A DNA stretch of 64,000 nucleotides from Arthrobacter globiformis (GTDB taxonomy: Bacteria; Actinomycetota; Actinomycetes; Actinomycetales; Micrococcaceae), in the NCBI RefSeq assembly GCF_030817195.1, contig NZ_JAUSYZ010000001.1, positions 2,108,001-2,172,000 on the forward strand. Direction: 5' to 3'. Below, in pieces: positions 16,610 through 26,041 of the stretch. Each line of letters begins with the position of its first letter. Position 1 is the stretch's first letter. The notes beneath the pieces are model-generated. The model did not search any database. It had not been told where the DNA came from and was given only the letters and a program-made list of their open reading frames with translations. The translations under genes and the position numbers were made by a program.

Positions 16610-18210
16610 ACGGCTCCGAATCCCACAACAAAGCGGCGGGTCCGGCGGTAACTGGTCCGGCGCGGCTCAGCGGCCTGGTCAGCTGGGACTCCGACTGGGC
16701 CGGGCTGCGCGTCGTAGTCACCGGGATCGGCGTCTCGGGCTTCGCGGCTGCGGACACGCTGATCGAACTCGGCGCCCGCGTGGTGGTGGTTGACGGCGCC
16801 ACCACGGAAACAGCCCAGGCCAAGGCGGACACACTGCGGATCGTGGGCGCGGCCGACGTTCTCCTGGGTGAGGAGGCCGTCCGCACGCTGCCCAAGATCG
16901 ACGGCCTGAAGCCGGACCTCGTGGTCACCTCGCCGGGCTGGCGCCCGGACCAGGCTTTGCTCGCGGCGGCCTCCCGCGCCCACATCCCGGTCTGGGGCGA
17001 CGTCGAACTCGCCTGGCGCCTGCGCGTCCGCGAAGGCCGGAAAACAGCTGACTGGCTCACCATCACCGGCACGAACGGCAAAACGACGACGGTCGGCCTG
17101 ACCGAATCCATGCTGCGCGCCGCAGGCCTGAAGGCGATCGCGGTGGGCAACGTCGGCGCCCCCATCCTCGATGCCCTGCGTGACCCGGTGGAGTACGACG
17201 TCTTCGCAGTGGAACTCTCCAGCTTCCAGCTGCACTGGTCCGAGTCCGTCTCGGCAGTCGCCAGCGTCTGCCTCAACGTCGCTGAAGACCACGTGGACTG
17301 GCACGGCTCCTACGAGTCCTACCTCGCCGACAAGGCCAAGATCTACGAAAACACGCAGAAGGCCTGCATCTACAACGACGAGCAGATCGAAACCGAACGC
17401 ATGGTGGAGGACGCGGACGTGGTGGAAGGCTGCCGCGCGGTGGCCTTTACCACCCTCACGCCCGCCATCAGCATGCTCGGCGTGGTGGAGGGCCTGCTCG
17501 TGGACCGGGCCTTCATCGCCGAACGCAAGGACAGTGCCGTGGAACTGGCGTCCATGTCCGACCTCGGCCCGGTGGCACCCCGCCACATGGTGGCCAACGC
17601 CCTGGCCGCCGCAGGCCTGGTGCGGGCCTATGGCGTCAGCCCTGAGCACGTGCGCGAAGGACTGCAGACCTACATCCCCGGAAGCCACCGCATCCAGCCG
17701 GTCGCCAAGCAGAACGGCGTTCTCTGGATCAACGACTCCAAAGCCACCAACCCGCACGCAGCCTCCGCCTCCCTGGCCGCCTTCGACCCTGTGGTGTGGA
17801 TTGCCGGCGGCCTGTCCAAGGGCGTCAGCTACGACGACCTGGTCCGCGACCATGCGCGCCGACTGAAGGCCGTGGTACTGATCGGCAAAGACACGGCATC
17901 GCTTGAAGAGTCCCTGCAGCGACACGCACCGGATGTCCCCGTCATCCGGCAGGCGGCAGGCCACACTGAAATTGTGCAGTCAGCCGGAACCGGACATGAC
18001 GCCGCACCGGAGTCAGCAGAATCCGGGGAGGCAGTGATGGCACGGGCCGTCGCATCGGCGGCACAGCTCGCCGCCTCGGGTGACACTGTGCTGATGGCCC
18101 CGGCTGCTGCATCCATGGATCAGTTCTCTTCCTATGCTCACCGTGGCGACGCCTTCATAGCAGCGGTCCGCGGGCTCGTGGAAGGGGAGGCCCGGACCGG
18201 CAAGGAGTAA
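16606..18210 (+). CDS. murD: UDP-MurNAc-L-alanine:D-glutamate ligase MurD
   Basis: 534 aa from GTG 16606, which overlaps the mraY stop (GTGA); an in-frame ATG at 16591 is less likely. N-terminal Rossmann domain with VVVTGIGVSGFAAADTL, ATP-binding TITGTNGKTTTVGL, then ELSSFQL, NVAEDHVDWHG and the C-terminal NDSKATNPHA and GGLSKG motifs. It is longer than the family norm of about 450 aa because of an insert near the end (about 465-490, EIVQSAGTGHDAAPESAESGEA). Adds D-Glu to UDP-MurNAc-L-Ala. Confidence 0.95.
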   Translation: MNGSESHNKAAGPAVTGPARLSGLVSWDSDWAGLRVVVTGIGVSGFAAADTLIELGARVVVVDGATTETAQAKADTLRIVGAADVLLGEEAVRTLPKIDGLKPDLVVTSPGWRPDQALLAAASRAHIPVWGDVELAWRLRVREGRKTADWLTITGTNGKTTTVGLTESMLRAAGLKAIAVGNVGAPILDALRDPVEYDVFAVELSSFQLHWSESVSAVASVCLNVAEDHVDWHGSYESYLADKAKIYENTQKACIYNDEQIETERMVEDADVVEGCRAVAFTTLTPAISMLGVVEGLLVDRAFIAERKDSAVELASMSDLGPVAPRHMVANALAAAGLVRAYGVSPEHVREGLQTYIPGSHRIQPVAKQNGVLWINDSKATNPHAASASLAAFDPVVWIAGGLSKGVSYDDLVRDHARRLKAVVLIGKDTASLEESLQRHAPDVPVIRQAAGHTEIVQSAGTGHDAAPESAESGEAVMARAVASAAQLAASGDTVLMAPAAASMDQFSSYAHRGDAFIAAVRGLVEGEARTGKE

Positions 18211-18212
18211 GA

Positions 18213-19493
18213 ATGGTCAGCACACCCACACGTCCCGCGGCCACCCGGCAGCGGGCGGGGGAGAGCGGCCGGCTGCTCCGGTGGTACCGGCGCTTCTGGT
18301 CAGCCCTCGAGGGAAACGGCAAGTCGCGCAACGGCTCCACCTACTACCTCATCCTGGGCACCACGCTGGCCCTGACCGCCATCGGCATCATGATGGTGCT
18401 CTCCGCGTCCAGCGTGGAGGCCATCGCGGCGGGCGAGTCGCCTTACACGGCGGCCCTCAAGCAGGGGCTGTTCGCCGGAATCGGCACCTTCTGCATGTTC
18501 ATGCTGTCGCGGATCAACGTCGTATGGCTGAAGCGCCTCGCGTGGCCGGGCATCATCATCGCCTATGCCCTGCTGGGGCTCGTGCTGGTCATCGGCACCA
18601 GCGTCAACGGCAACAAGAACTGGATCGACATCGGCGGGTTCTTCACCCTGCAGCCGTCCGAGGCGGCCAAGCTTGCCCTGGCACTGTGGATGGCCACCGT
18701 GCTGGCCAAGAAGGCCTCCCTGCTGCACCAGTGGGGACACGCTGTGGTCCCCGTGGTTCCCATCGCCGGCGGGATCATCGGACTGGTGCTGATCGGAAAC
18801 GACCTCGGCACCGGCATGATCATCATGCTCATCACGGCCGCCGCCCTGTTCTTCGCCGGCGTGCGCCTGTACCTGTTCGGGTTCGCGGCCGTGGGCCTCG
18901 GTGCCGTCATAGCGTTCATGGCCATGACCAGCTCCAACCGCGTCTGCCGCATCACCTCGTGGTGGACCGGCCAGAGCTGCGGCGACGGCATCGACGCCAA
19001 CTACCAGTCCACGAACGGCCTCTACGGACTGGCATCGGGCGGCTGGTTCGGCGTGGGGCTCGGGCAGAGCCGGCAGAAATACAGCTGGATCCCCGAAGCC
19101 CACAACGACTTCATTTTCGCCATCATCGGTGAGGAACTCGGGCTGGTGGGGACCGTCGTCGTACTTGTCCTTTTCGCCATCCTGGGTGCCGCCATCTACC
19201 GCGTGGTGGTGGCACAGGAGGACCTGTTCCACCGGGTCCTGGCCGGAACCATCATGGTGTGGCTGCTGGGCCAGGGAACGGTCAACATGGCCGTGGTCAC
19301 CGGCCTGATGCCGGTGATCGGCGTTCCCCTGCCGTTCATCTCCTACGGCGGCTCGGCACTGCTGATGTCGCTCTGCGCGATCGGCGTAGTGTTGTCACTG
19401 GCCCGCGAACAGATGGCGCCCAACATCCGGCCCCGCAAACTCCTCGGCCCGTGGCGGTTGCCCGGGCGCAAGAAATCCCGTACGAAAGCGTAA
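18213..19493 (+). CDS. ftsW: septal peptidoglycan glycosyltransferase FtsW (SEDS family)
   Basis: 426 aa polytopic protein with about ten membrane helices and a basic cytoplasmic N-terminus. SEDS signatures: QPSEAAKLALALW, GNDLGTGMII, LGQSRQKYSWIPEAHNDFIFAIIGEELG and PFISYGGSALL. Polymerises lipid II at the septum in complex with FtsI. A clear AAGGAG site lies upstream of ATG 18213, 2 nt after murD. Confidence 0.95.
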   Translation: MVSTPTRPAATRQRAGESGRLLRWYRRFWSALEGNGKSRNGSTYYLILGTTLALTAIGIMMVLSASSVEAIAAGESPYTAALKQGLFAGIGTFCMFMLSRINVVWLKRLAWPGIIIAYALLGLVLVIGTSVNGNKNWIDIGGFFTLQPSEAAKLALALWMATVLAKKASLLHQWGHAVVPVVPIAGGIIGLVLIGNDLGTGMIIMLITAAALFFAGVRLYLFGFAAVGLGAVIAFMAMTSSNRVCRITSWWTGQSCGDGIDANYQSTNGLYGLASGGWFGVGLGQSRQKYSWIPEAHNDFIFAIIGEELGLVGTVVVLVLFAILGAAIYRVVVAQEDLFHRVLAGTIMVWLLGQGTVNMAVVTGLMPVIGVPLPFISYGGSALLMSLCAIGVVLSLAREQMAPNIRPRKLLGPWRLPGRKKSRTKA

Positions 19494-19503
19494 CCAGCAC
19501 CTG

Positions 19504-20604
19504 ATGAAAACCGAGTCATTGTCCGTGGTCCTCGCCGGCGGTGGAACAGCAGGCCATATCAACCCGTTGCTGGCCATCGCCGCCGCCATCCGCGATGCCC
19601 GCCCCGACGCCCGGCTGCTCGCCGTCGGAACGGCCGCCGGCATGGAAACCAGGCTGGTCCCGGCCGCCGGGCTGGAACTGGCCACCATCGACCGCGTCCC
19701 GTTCCCGCGGAAGCCCTCCGCAGACCTGCTCCGCCTTCCGGGACGGCTCGCCGGCGCCGTGCGGCAGGCAGGACGCATCCTCGACGACGCCGGTGCGGAC
19801 GTCCTCGTGGGCGTGGGCGGCTACGTCTGCACGCCTATGTACCTCGCAGCCTGGCGGCGGAAGATCCCCATCGTCATCCACGAGGCCAACACCCGCCCGG
19901 GCCTGGCCAACCGGGTCGGGGCACGGCTGAGCCGGCACGTGGCCGTGGCCTTCGCCGGCACCCCGCTGCCCCACGCCCGCCACGTGGGCATGCCCATGCG
20001 CCGCGAAGTTTCGGCCATGGTCAGGGCAACGGCGCGGAACGGCGCCCTGCGCAGCCTGGACCTGCAGCCCGGGAAGCCGGTGCTCATCGTCACCGGAGGC
20101 TCGTCCGGGGCGCAAAGCATCAACCGCACAGTTGCGGCCTCCCTCGAAGCGCTGTCCCGGGCCGGCGTCCAGACCATCCACATCACCGGCCGCGGCAAGT
20201 CCGTGGCGGACCAGGACGGCAACGCGCTGAGCGCCGACGGCTACCGGCAGCTTGAGTACGTGGACGGCATGGAGACCGTCTACGCCGCGGCTGACCTGCT
20301 GCTCGCCCGGGCCGGCGCGGCCACGGTGAGCGAGGTCGCCGCCGTCGGCGTTCCCGCGGTCTTCGTGCCGCTGCCGATCGGCAACGGCGAGCAGGCGCTG
20401 AACGCCCGCGGACTTGTGGATGCGGGTGGCGCCCTCCTGGTGGCGGACCGGGACTTCACCCCCGAATGGGTCCGCGCCAACCTCATCCCGCTGCTGGCTG
20501 ACCGTTCCCGCCTCGATGCGATGGCGGCTAACGCGGAAAACCTTGGCATCCGAAATGCCGACCAGCTCATGGCCGACCTCGTACTGGAAGCGGTATCCAA
20601 ATGA
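19504..20604 (+). CDS. murG: lipid II synthase MurG (GlcNAc transferase)
   Basis: 366 aa GT-B glycosyltransferase adding GlcNAc to lipid I on the inner membrane face. N-terminal glycine loop LAGGGTAGHINPLLAIA and second loop GVGGYVCTPMYLAAW; C-terminal UDP-GlcNAc site with VTGGSSGAQSIN, LLLARAGAATVSEVAAVGVPAVFVPLP and GEQALNA. Stop overlaps the murC start (ATGA). Confidence 0.96.
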   Translation: MKTESLSVVLAGGGTAGHINPLLAIAAAIRDARPDARLLAVGTAAGMETRLVPAAGLELATIDRVPFPRKPSADLLRLPGRLAGAVRQAGRILDDAGADVLVGVGGYVCTPMYLAAWRRKIPIVIHEANTRPGLANRVGARLSRHVAVAFAGTPLPHARHVGMPMRREVSAMVRATARNGALRSLDLQPGKPVLIVTGGSSGAQSINRTVAASLEALSRAGVQTIHITGRGKSVADQDGNALSADGYRQLEYVDGMETVYAAADLLLARAGAATVSEVAAVGVPAVFVPLPIGNGEQALNARGLVDAGGALLVADRDFTPEWVRANLIPLLADRSRLDAMAANAENLGIRNADQLMADLVLEAVSK

Positions 20605-21980
20605 TCACCAACGCAGCACCCAGCCAGGAAGCACTCGGCCGCGTGCACTTCATCGGGATCGGGGGCGTCGGCATGTCTGCCGTCGCCAGGATCATGGTGG
20701 CGCGCGGGGTTCCCGTCAGCGGTTCGGATGCGAAGGACCTGCCGGTCATGACGGAGCTCGGCGCGGCCGGCGCCCGGATCTGCGTGGGTTATGACGCAGC
20801 CAACCTCGGCGACGCCCAGACCGTCGTGGCAGGATCGGCCATCCGCGCCGACAATCCCGAACTCGAGGCCGCGCGGGCCGCCGGCCTGCCCGTGCTGCAC
20901 CGCTCCGAAGCCCTGGCCGCCACCATGGCCGACGACCTCGTGGTGACCGTGGCCGGCACCCACGGGAAGTCCACCACCACCTCCATGATCACCGTGCTGC
21001 TGCAGGGCGCCGGCCTGGACCCGTCGTTCGCGATCGGGGCCAATGTTCCGGCGCTCGGCGTCAACGCGGCGAACGGCAGCTCCAAGGTGTTTGTCGCGGA
21101 GGCGGATGAGTCCGACGGTTCGTTCCTGAACTACCGGCCGCAGATCGCCGTCGTCACCAACGTGGAGCCGGACCACCTCGATCACTACGGCACCGCCGAA
21201 GCTGTGTACGAATCCTTCGACCGGTTCACGGAACTGCTGCCCGCCGACGGCGTGCTGGTGGCCTGTGCGGACGACGCCGGCGCACACGCGCTGGCGCTGC
21301 GAACCCGCGAGCGGGGCAATACCCGTGTTGTTCTGTACGGCACCTCCGAGGCTGCAGACCTGCGGCTCGACGACGGCGGCCCGGGCAGGGTGGCCATCAC
21401 GACGGCGGGCGGCCGGTTCCCGCTGGCACTGCAGGTCCCCGGACGGCACAATGCGCTGAACGCTGCCGCCGCCATGGCGGTGGCACTCGAGCTCGGCGTG
21501 GACGCCCAGGCCGCCGCCTCCGCCCTGGCGGGCTTCTCCGGCGCGTCCCGGCGGTTCGAGTACAAGGGGGAGGGCCGGGGCGTGCGGGTCTACGACGACT
21601 ACGCGCACCACCCCACGGAGGTGCGGGCCGCCCTGGCGGCGGCCCGGTCCGTGGCCGGCGGCCACAAGGTTCACGTCCTCTTCCAGCCACACCTGTTCTC
21701 CCGGACCCGGGAGTTTGCCTCCGAGTTCGCCGACGCGCTCAAGGCCGCGGACACTGCCCTCGTGCTCGACATCTACCCGGCCCGCGAGGATCCCATCCCG
21801 GGCGTCACCAGCGCGCTCATCACCGAGCACCTCGGTTCCGGCGGCAGCCTGGTCGGAGCCGGGGATGAGGCCGTCGCCGCCCTGGCCGCAGCCGCGCAGC
21901 CGGGGGACATCATCCTCACTGCCGGCGCCGGGGACGTCACCGCTTACGGGCCGCTCATCGTGGAGACCCTCGGTGGCTAG
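20601..21980 (+). CDS. murC: UDP-MurNAc:L-alanine ligase MurC
   Basis: 459 aa. Nucleotide-binding N-terminus HFIGIGGVGMSAVARIM, ATP loop VAGTHGKSTTTSMI, EADESDGSFL, NVEPDHLDHYG and the C-terminal DDYAHHPTEVRA and FQPHLFSRT motifs. Adds the first residue of the stem peptide. The 3' end overlaps the start of ftsQ by 8 nt, so translation is coupled. Confidence 0.96.
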   Translation: MITNAAPSQEALGRVHFIGIGGVGMSAVARIMVARGVPVSGSDAKDLPVMTELGAAGARICVGYDAANLGDAQTVVAGSAIRADNPELEAARAAGLPVLHRSEALAATMADDLVVTVAGTHGKSTTTSMITVLLQGAGLDPSFAIGANVPALGVNAANGSSKVFVAEADESDGSFLNYRPQIAVVTNVEPDHLDHYGTAEAVYESFDRFTELLPADGVLVACADDAGAHALALRTRERGNTRVVLYGTSEAADLRLDDGGPGRVAITTAGGRFPLALQVPGRHNALNAAAAMAVALELGVDAQAAASALAGFSGASRRFEYKGEGRGVRVYDDYAHHPTEVRAALAAARSVAGGHKVHVLFQPHLFSRTREFASEFADALKAADTALVLDIYPAREDPIPGVTSALITEHLGSGGSLVGAGDEAVAALAAAAQPGDIILTAGAGDVTAYGPLIVETLGG

Positions 21981-23031
21981 CACCCGGCGCCCGACTTACA
22001 GGCCGGCCAAGCCCGCCAGCCGGGATGGTGCTGCCGGGGATGCTGGCGCCGGCCGGGACGCTGGCGCTGGCCGGGACACAGGTGCTGCCAGGGGCGCGGG
22101 CGCCGCTCGGCCCGACGGCGGCAAGCCGGCCGTGATCACCGCCTCCAAGGGCGTCCCGGAAGTTAACGCGCAGGAGAAGACGCAGGCCAGCATGCCGAAA
22201 GGCAGCACGCCAAAGGCCAGCACGCCGAAGGCCAGCACGCCGAAGGGGAAAGCCTGGAAGCCCGGAATGCAGAAGCCGGAGACCACACGTCCGGATAAGC
22301 CAGGGCCGGACAATGTGCTGGCGTTTCCCGAACCGCGGGGCCGGCGCATCAGGCGCAACCTCATCGTGGCGGCGTGTGTCACGGCTGCCCTCGTGGCGGG
22401 TCTCATCGTCGCTGCCGTCTATTCCCCGGTGCTGGCGGTGCACAGCGTGAGCGTCAGCGGCACGAAGCTCCTCAAACCTGCCCAGGTCCAGGCGGCCCTC
22501 AAGCCGCTTCTGGGCACGCCGCTGCCGCAGGTCAGCGACGACGAGGTCACCTCACTGCTCAAGCCGCTTGTCCAGATCAAATCCGTCACCACCCAGGCCC
22601 ACCCGCCGTCCGTGCTCGTGGTGCAGGTCCAGGAACGCGTGCCCGTTGCCCTCGTGAAGCGCGGCAACGAGTACATGCTTGTGGACGTCGACGGCGTGCG
22701 GCTCAGCACCACGGCGGACCCCACCTCCGTGAAGCTGCCGGTGATTGACGGCGGTGCCGGCACGGTCGGCAAGGACCTGTTCCAGGCCACGGCCGAGGTC
22801 CTCGGCGCACTGCCAGCCAATGTGCTGGCCAAGCTCTCCAACGCCTCCGCCAAATCCGTGGACGCGGTGGAACTGAAGCTGCTGGACGGCCAGACCGTCA
22901 TCTGGGGCAATGCGGGGGAGAAGGAGCTCAAGGCCCGGGTACTGGAGGCGCTGCTCAAGGTGCCGGCCGATCCCGCGAACCCGGTCAACACCTACGACGT
23001 GAGCGTGCCGCGGCATCCGGTGACGCGGTGA
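21973..23031 (+). CDS. ftsQ: cell-division protein FtsQ
   Basis: 352 aa from GTG 21973, chosen for its overlap with murC and a GGAGA site; the open frame extends further upstream without support. A long, basic cytoplasmic region (about 1-115) with repeats of D-A-G-A-G-R and of K-A-S-T-P (a 15-bp DNA repeat near 22200-22245) precedes one membrane helix (LIVAACVTAALVAGLIVAAVY), a POTRA domain (VHSVSVSGTKLLKPAQVQ) and the FtsQ beta domain (PVIDGGAGTVG, LLDGQTVIWG). It organises the divisome with FtsL and DivIC. The N-terminal repeats look recently expanded. Confidence 0.92.
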   Translation: MASTRRPTYRPAKPASRDGAAGDAGAGRDAGAGRDTGAARGAGAARPDGGKPAVITASKGVPEVNAQEKTQASMPKGSTPKASTPKASTPKGKAWKPGMQKPETTRPDKPGPDNVLAFPEPRGRRIRRNLIVAACVTAALVAGLIVAAVYSPVLAVHSVSVSGTKLLKPAQVQAALKPLLGTPLPQVSDDEVTSLLKPLVQIKSVTTQAHPPSVLVVQVQERVPVALVKRGNEYMLVDVDGVRLSTTADPTSVKLPVIDGGAGTVGKDLFQATAEVLGALPANVLAKLSNASAKSVDAVELKLLDGQTVIWGNAGEKELKARVLEALLKVPADPANPVNTYDVSVPRHPVTR

Positions 23032-23121
23032 GCCGCTGTATTTCTCGGGGATTAGGACGACACGCGGTGGCGGTTATTGAATGTAGCCAGCAGAGGAAAT
23101 AGCGTCACAGACGTGAGTTAC

Positions 23122-23159
23122 TTGACATAACTATAACCTTCAACTGGAACGTTAAGGTT
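23122..23159 (+). promoter_or_regulatory. putative ftsZ promoter/operator with inverted repeat
   Basis: The 189-bp ftsQ-ftsZ gap contains TTGACA (23122-23127) and TATAAC (23132-23137), too close together to form one promoter. A near-perfect inverted repeat at 23135-23159 pairs AACCTT with AAGGTT and AAC with GTT around a 6-nt centre. It probably marks a separate, regulated ftsZ promoter; the exact start is not clear. Confidence 0.45.
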
Positions 23160-23220
23160 CAGGGCTTCAAGCTCGACTCCATCAGTTTTCGCAATAGGAC
23201 ACTAACAAGGGACACGTAAC

Positions 23221-24453
23221 GTGGCAGCTCCGCAGAATTACTTGGCCGTCATCAAGGTCGTCGGCATCGGCGGCGGTGGCGTGAACGCAGTCAACCGCAT
23301 GATCGAGGTGGGTCTCCGCGGTGTCGAATTCATCGCTATCAACACCGATGCCCAGGCTCTGCTGATGAGTGATGCCGACGTTAAGCTCGACGTCGGACGG
23401 GAACTGACCCGCGGGCTGGGTGCCGGGGCCAACCCGGAGGTCGGCAAGCAGGCTGCCGAGGACCACGCCGACGAGATCGAGGAAGTCCTCCGCGGTGCCG
23501 ACATGGTCTTCGTGACCGCAGGTGAGGGCGGTGGCACCGGAACCGGCGGCGCACCGGTTGTTGCCCGCATTGCGCGCTCCCTTGGCGCCCTGACTATCGG
23601 TGTGGTCACTCGTCCGTTCACCTTCGAAGGCCGGCGCCGCGCAGGTTCCGCCGAGGCGGGCATCGACGCCCTCCGCGACGAGGTGGACACGCTGATCGTG
23701 ATCCCCAACGACCGCCTGCTGTCTATCAGCGACCGCAACGTCTCCGTCCTGGACGCTTTCCGCTCCGCTGATCAGGTCCTGCTGTCCGGTGTCCAGGGCA
23801 TTACGGACCTCATCACCACGCCGGGCCTGATCAACCTTGACTTCGCCGACGTGAAATCCGTCATGCAGGGCGCGGGCTCGGCCCTGATGGGCATCGGCTC
23901 TGCCCGCGGCGAGGACCGCGCGGTCAAGGCAGCCGAGCTTGCCATCGCGTCCCCGCTGCTGGAAGCCAGCATCGACGGCGCCCACGGTGTCCTGCTGTCC
24001 ATCCAGGGCGGCTCCGACCTCGGCCTGTTCGAGATCAACGAGGCTGCGCGCCTGGTGCAGGAAGTTGCCCACCCGGAGGCCAACATCATCTTCGGCGCGG
24101 TCATCGACGACGCCCTGGGCGACGAAGCCCGCGTCACCGTCATCGCGGCAGGCTTCGACGACGTCAAGGCCACCTCGCCGTCCATGGACCAGTCGCAGCC
24201 GCAGGCTGCCCCGCAGCGTCCCGCCGTGCCGGCGGCTGCCCCGCAGAGCCAGCCGTCCGCGGGCAGCCAGCAGGTCCACGTCCAGCCCGTGCACGCCGGC
24301 GTGGGTGCCGCGGGCCTCAGCAGCTGGGGGCAGCAGCGCCCGTCAGCTGTCCCCGCTGACTCGGGGTTCGACGTCGACCTTCCGTCTGTAGTTGAGCCCG
24401 ACCTCACCGGCAGCCGGTCTGACGACCTGGACGTTCCCGATTTCCTGAAGTAG
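23221..24453 (+). CDS. ftsZ: cell-division GTPase FtsZ
   Basis: 410 aa tubulin homologue that forms the Z ring. IKVVGIGGGGVNAVNRM at the N-terminus, the tubulin signature GEGGGTGTGGAPVVA, T7 loop region LINLDFADVKSVM with the catalytic Asp, then a Gln/Pro/Ala-rich variable linker (about 320-385) and the conserved C-terminal peptide DDLDVPDFLK that binds SepF and FtsW. GTG start. It has its own upstream regulatory region after ftsQ. Confidence 0.97.
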   Translation: MAAPQNYLAVIKVVGIGGGGVNAVNRMIEVGLRGVEFIAINTDAQALLMSDADVKLDVGRELTRGLGAGANPEVGKQAAEDHADEIEEVLRGADMVFVTAGEGGGTGTGGAPVVARIARSLGALTIGVVTRPFTFEGRRRAGSAEAGIDALRDEVDTLIVIPNDRLLSISDRNVSVLDAFRSADQVLLSGVQGITDLITTPGLINLDFADVKSVMQGAGSALMGIGSARGEDRAVKAAELAIASPLLEASIDGAHGVLLSIQGGSDLGLFEINEAARLVQEVAHPEANIIFGAVIDDALGDEARVTVIAAGFDDVKATSPSMDQSQPQAAPQRPAVPAAAPQSQPSAGSQQVHVQPVHAGVGAAGLSSWGQQRPSAVPADSGFDVDLPSVVEPDLTGSRSDDLDVPDFLK

Positions 24454-24519
24454 GAGGTTGCCGGGCGGATATCCGCCCGGCCGCTGTCCCGTTTCCTCAC
24501 CTGATAGCCGGAGTTCCGA

Positions 24520-25221
24520 TTGTTTTTGTGGCGAGCTGAAGTGCAGCCTGGCGTGTCCGTGGCGTTCACCGACACGAATGCCGGCAACCTCGCCCTGCAC
24601 GTGGGCGACGACGCCGCCGCGGTGCTTCACCGCAGGGCGCAGTTGGAGCACGCCGCCGGCGTCGCGCCCCGCAGGTTCCAGTACATGAACCAGGTTCACG
24701 GCAACGAAGTGTCCCTTGTCGTTGAATCTGGAGCAGGTGCTCCGCAGGCGCCGACAGCGGATGCGCTGGTGTCCCTCGGCGGGCCACTGGCGGTGATGGT
24801 GGCGGACTGCATCCCGCTGGTCCTGGTGGGCGCCGGGGCTTCCGGTCCGGTGCTGGCTGCCGTTCATGCCGGGCGCCCCGGCCTGTTCTCCGGGGTCATC
24901 CCAGCTGCGGTGGAACAGATGCGCGCCTCCGGCGCCGAGGACATCCGCGCCTGGCTGGGCCCTTCGGTCTGCGGGAACTGCTACGAGGTGCCCGCAGAAC
25001 TCCGCAACGAAGTCGCCGCCCTCCTGCCGTCCGCATGGTCAACCACAACATGGGGAACGCCGGCGCTCGACCTGCCCGCCGGTGCCGCCAGCCAGCTCGC
25101 CGCCCTCGGCGTTCCCATCGAATACCGGGGGCCCTGCACGCGTGAAAACGAATCCTTGTTTTCCTACCGCCGCGACTCCCGGTCCGGCAGATTCGCCGGA
25201 CTGGTGTGGACCCATGACTGA
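24520..25221 (+). CDS. pgeF: multicopper-oxidase-like / purine nucleoside phosphorylase family protein (YfiH/PgeF)
   Basis: 233 aa protein of the PgeF/YlmD family, recently linked to removal of peptidoglycan-editing errors and to purine nucleoside cleavage. Metal-site motifs are present: NQVHGNEV (His), VMVADCIPLVL (Cys) and AAVHAGRPGL (His), followed by GPSVCGNCYEV. A TTG at 24520 is the earliest start; TTG 24526 is possible. It sits between ftsZ and yggS, the usual actinobacterial position, and overlaps yggS by 8 nt. Confidence 0.9.
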   Translation: MFLWRAEVQPGVSVAFTDTNAGNLALHVGDDAAAVLHRRAQLEHAAGVAPRRFQYMNQVHGNEVSLVVESGAGAPQAPTADALVSLGGPLAVMVADCIPLVLVGAGASGPVLAAVHAGRPGLFSGVIPAAVEQMRASGAEDIRAWLGPSVCGNCYEVPAELRNEVAALLPSAWSTTTWGTPALDLPAGAASQLAALGVPIEYRGPCTRENESLFSYRRDSRSGRFAGLVWTHD

Positions 25222-25951
25222 CAGTCCGGCATCCGGGGACGCCCGGACGGTACAGCTGCGGGAGCGCCTCAACGCCGTCCGACAGCGCATCGACCGCGCC
25301 GCCGCGGCGGCCGGCCGCGAAGAAAACCCGCCGCGCCTGATAGTGGTCAGCAAGTTCCATCCGGCCGAGGACGTCCGCCGGCTGGCAGCGCTTGGCGTCA
25401 AGGATTTCGGCGAGAACCGGGACCAGGAGGCTTCCGCAAAAGCGGAGCAACTCGAGGGCCTGGACCTCACATGGCACTTCGTGGGCCAGCTCCAGAGCAA
25501 GAAGTCCAAGACCGTGGTCCGGTACGCCTCCGCCGTGCACTCGGTGGACCGCTCCCAGCTCGTGGCGGCCCTGGAACGGGCCATGGCCGGCCAGCAGGAG
25601 GTGACCGGCCGTGCCGACCTGGACTGCTTCATCCAGGTGAGCCTGGAAGATGACGCCGGTGCACATCGTGGCGGGGCAGCGCCCGAGGAGGTGCCGCAGC
25701 TCGCGGAGCAACTCGAAGCCGCGGACGGCCTTCGCCTGGCGGGTGTGATGGCGGTGGCGCCGCTCGGGGCGGATCCTGATCGGGCCTTTGAAAAACTGCT
25801 GGGCATTTCAACCGGCCTGCAACGCGATTTCCCCGACGCCACGGGGATTTCCGCCGGTATGAGCCTGGACCTGGAAGCGGCTGTCCGATTCGGTGCGACA
25901 CACCTCCGAATTGGCTCAGATATTCTCGGTTCGCGCCCGGCTGTGCGGTAG
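25214..25951 (+). CDS. YggS family pyridoxal-phosphate homeostasis protein
   Basis: 245 aa from ATG 25214 (overlapping the pgeF stop); the longer open frame upstream is the shadow of pgeF. Fold-type III barrel with the PLP lysine in LIVVSKFHPAEDV, then FGENRDQEA, WHFVGQLQSKK and the C-terminal SAGMSLDLEAAVRFGATHLRIGSDILG. Buffers PLP and affects amino-acid pools. Conserved beside sepF in Gram-positive division loci. Confidence 0.95.
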   Translation: MTDSPASGDARTVQLRERLNAVRQRIDRAAAAAGREENPPRLIVVSKFHPAEDVRRLAALGVKDFGENRDQEASAKAEQLEGLDLTWHFVGQLQSKKSKTVVRYASAVHSVDRSQLVAALERAMAGQQEVTGRADLDCFIQVSLEDDAGAHRGGAAPEEVPQLAEQLEAADGLRLAGVMAVAPLGADPDRAFEKLLGISTGLQRDFPDATGISAGMSLDLEAAVRFGATHLRIGSDILGSRPAVR

Positions 25952-26041
25952 CGTCTGTCGTATTGGAAGTGAATGGCGGGGATTTCCGATGCTGTCTTGA
26001 TCTTTGGGCGACCCGCTTCCGGACACGATTAGGAGTCGACC

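Noticed and set aside
20280..21983. 567-codon minus-strand frame opposite murC
   Set aside because: Shadow frame: Gly/Arg/His-rich and lies entirely within murG and murC.
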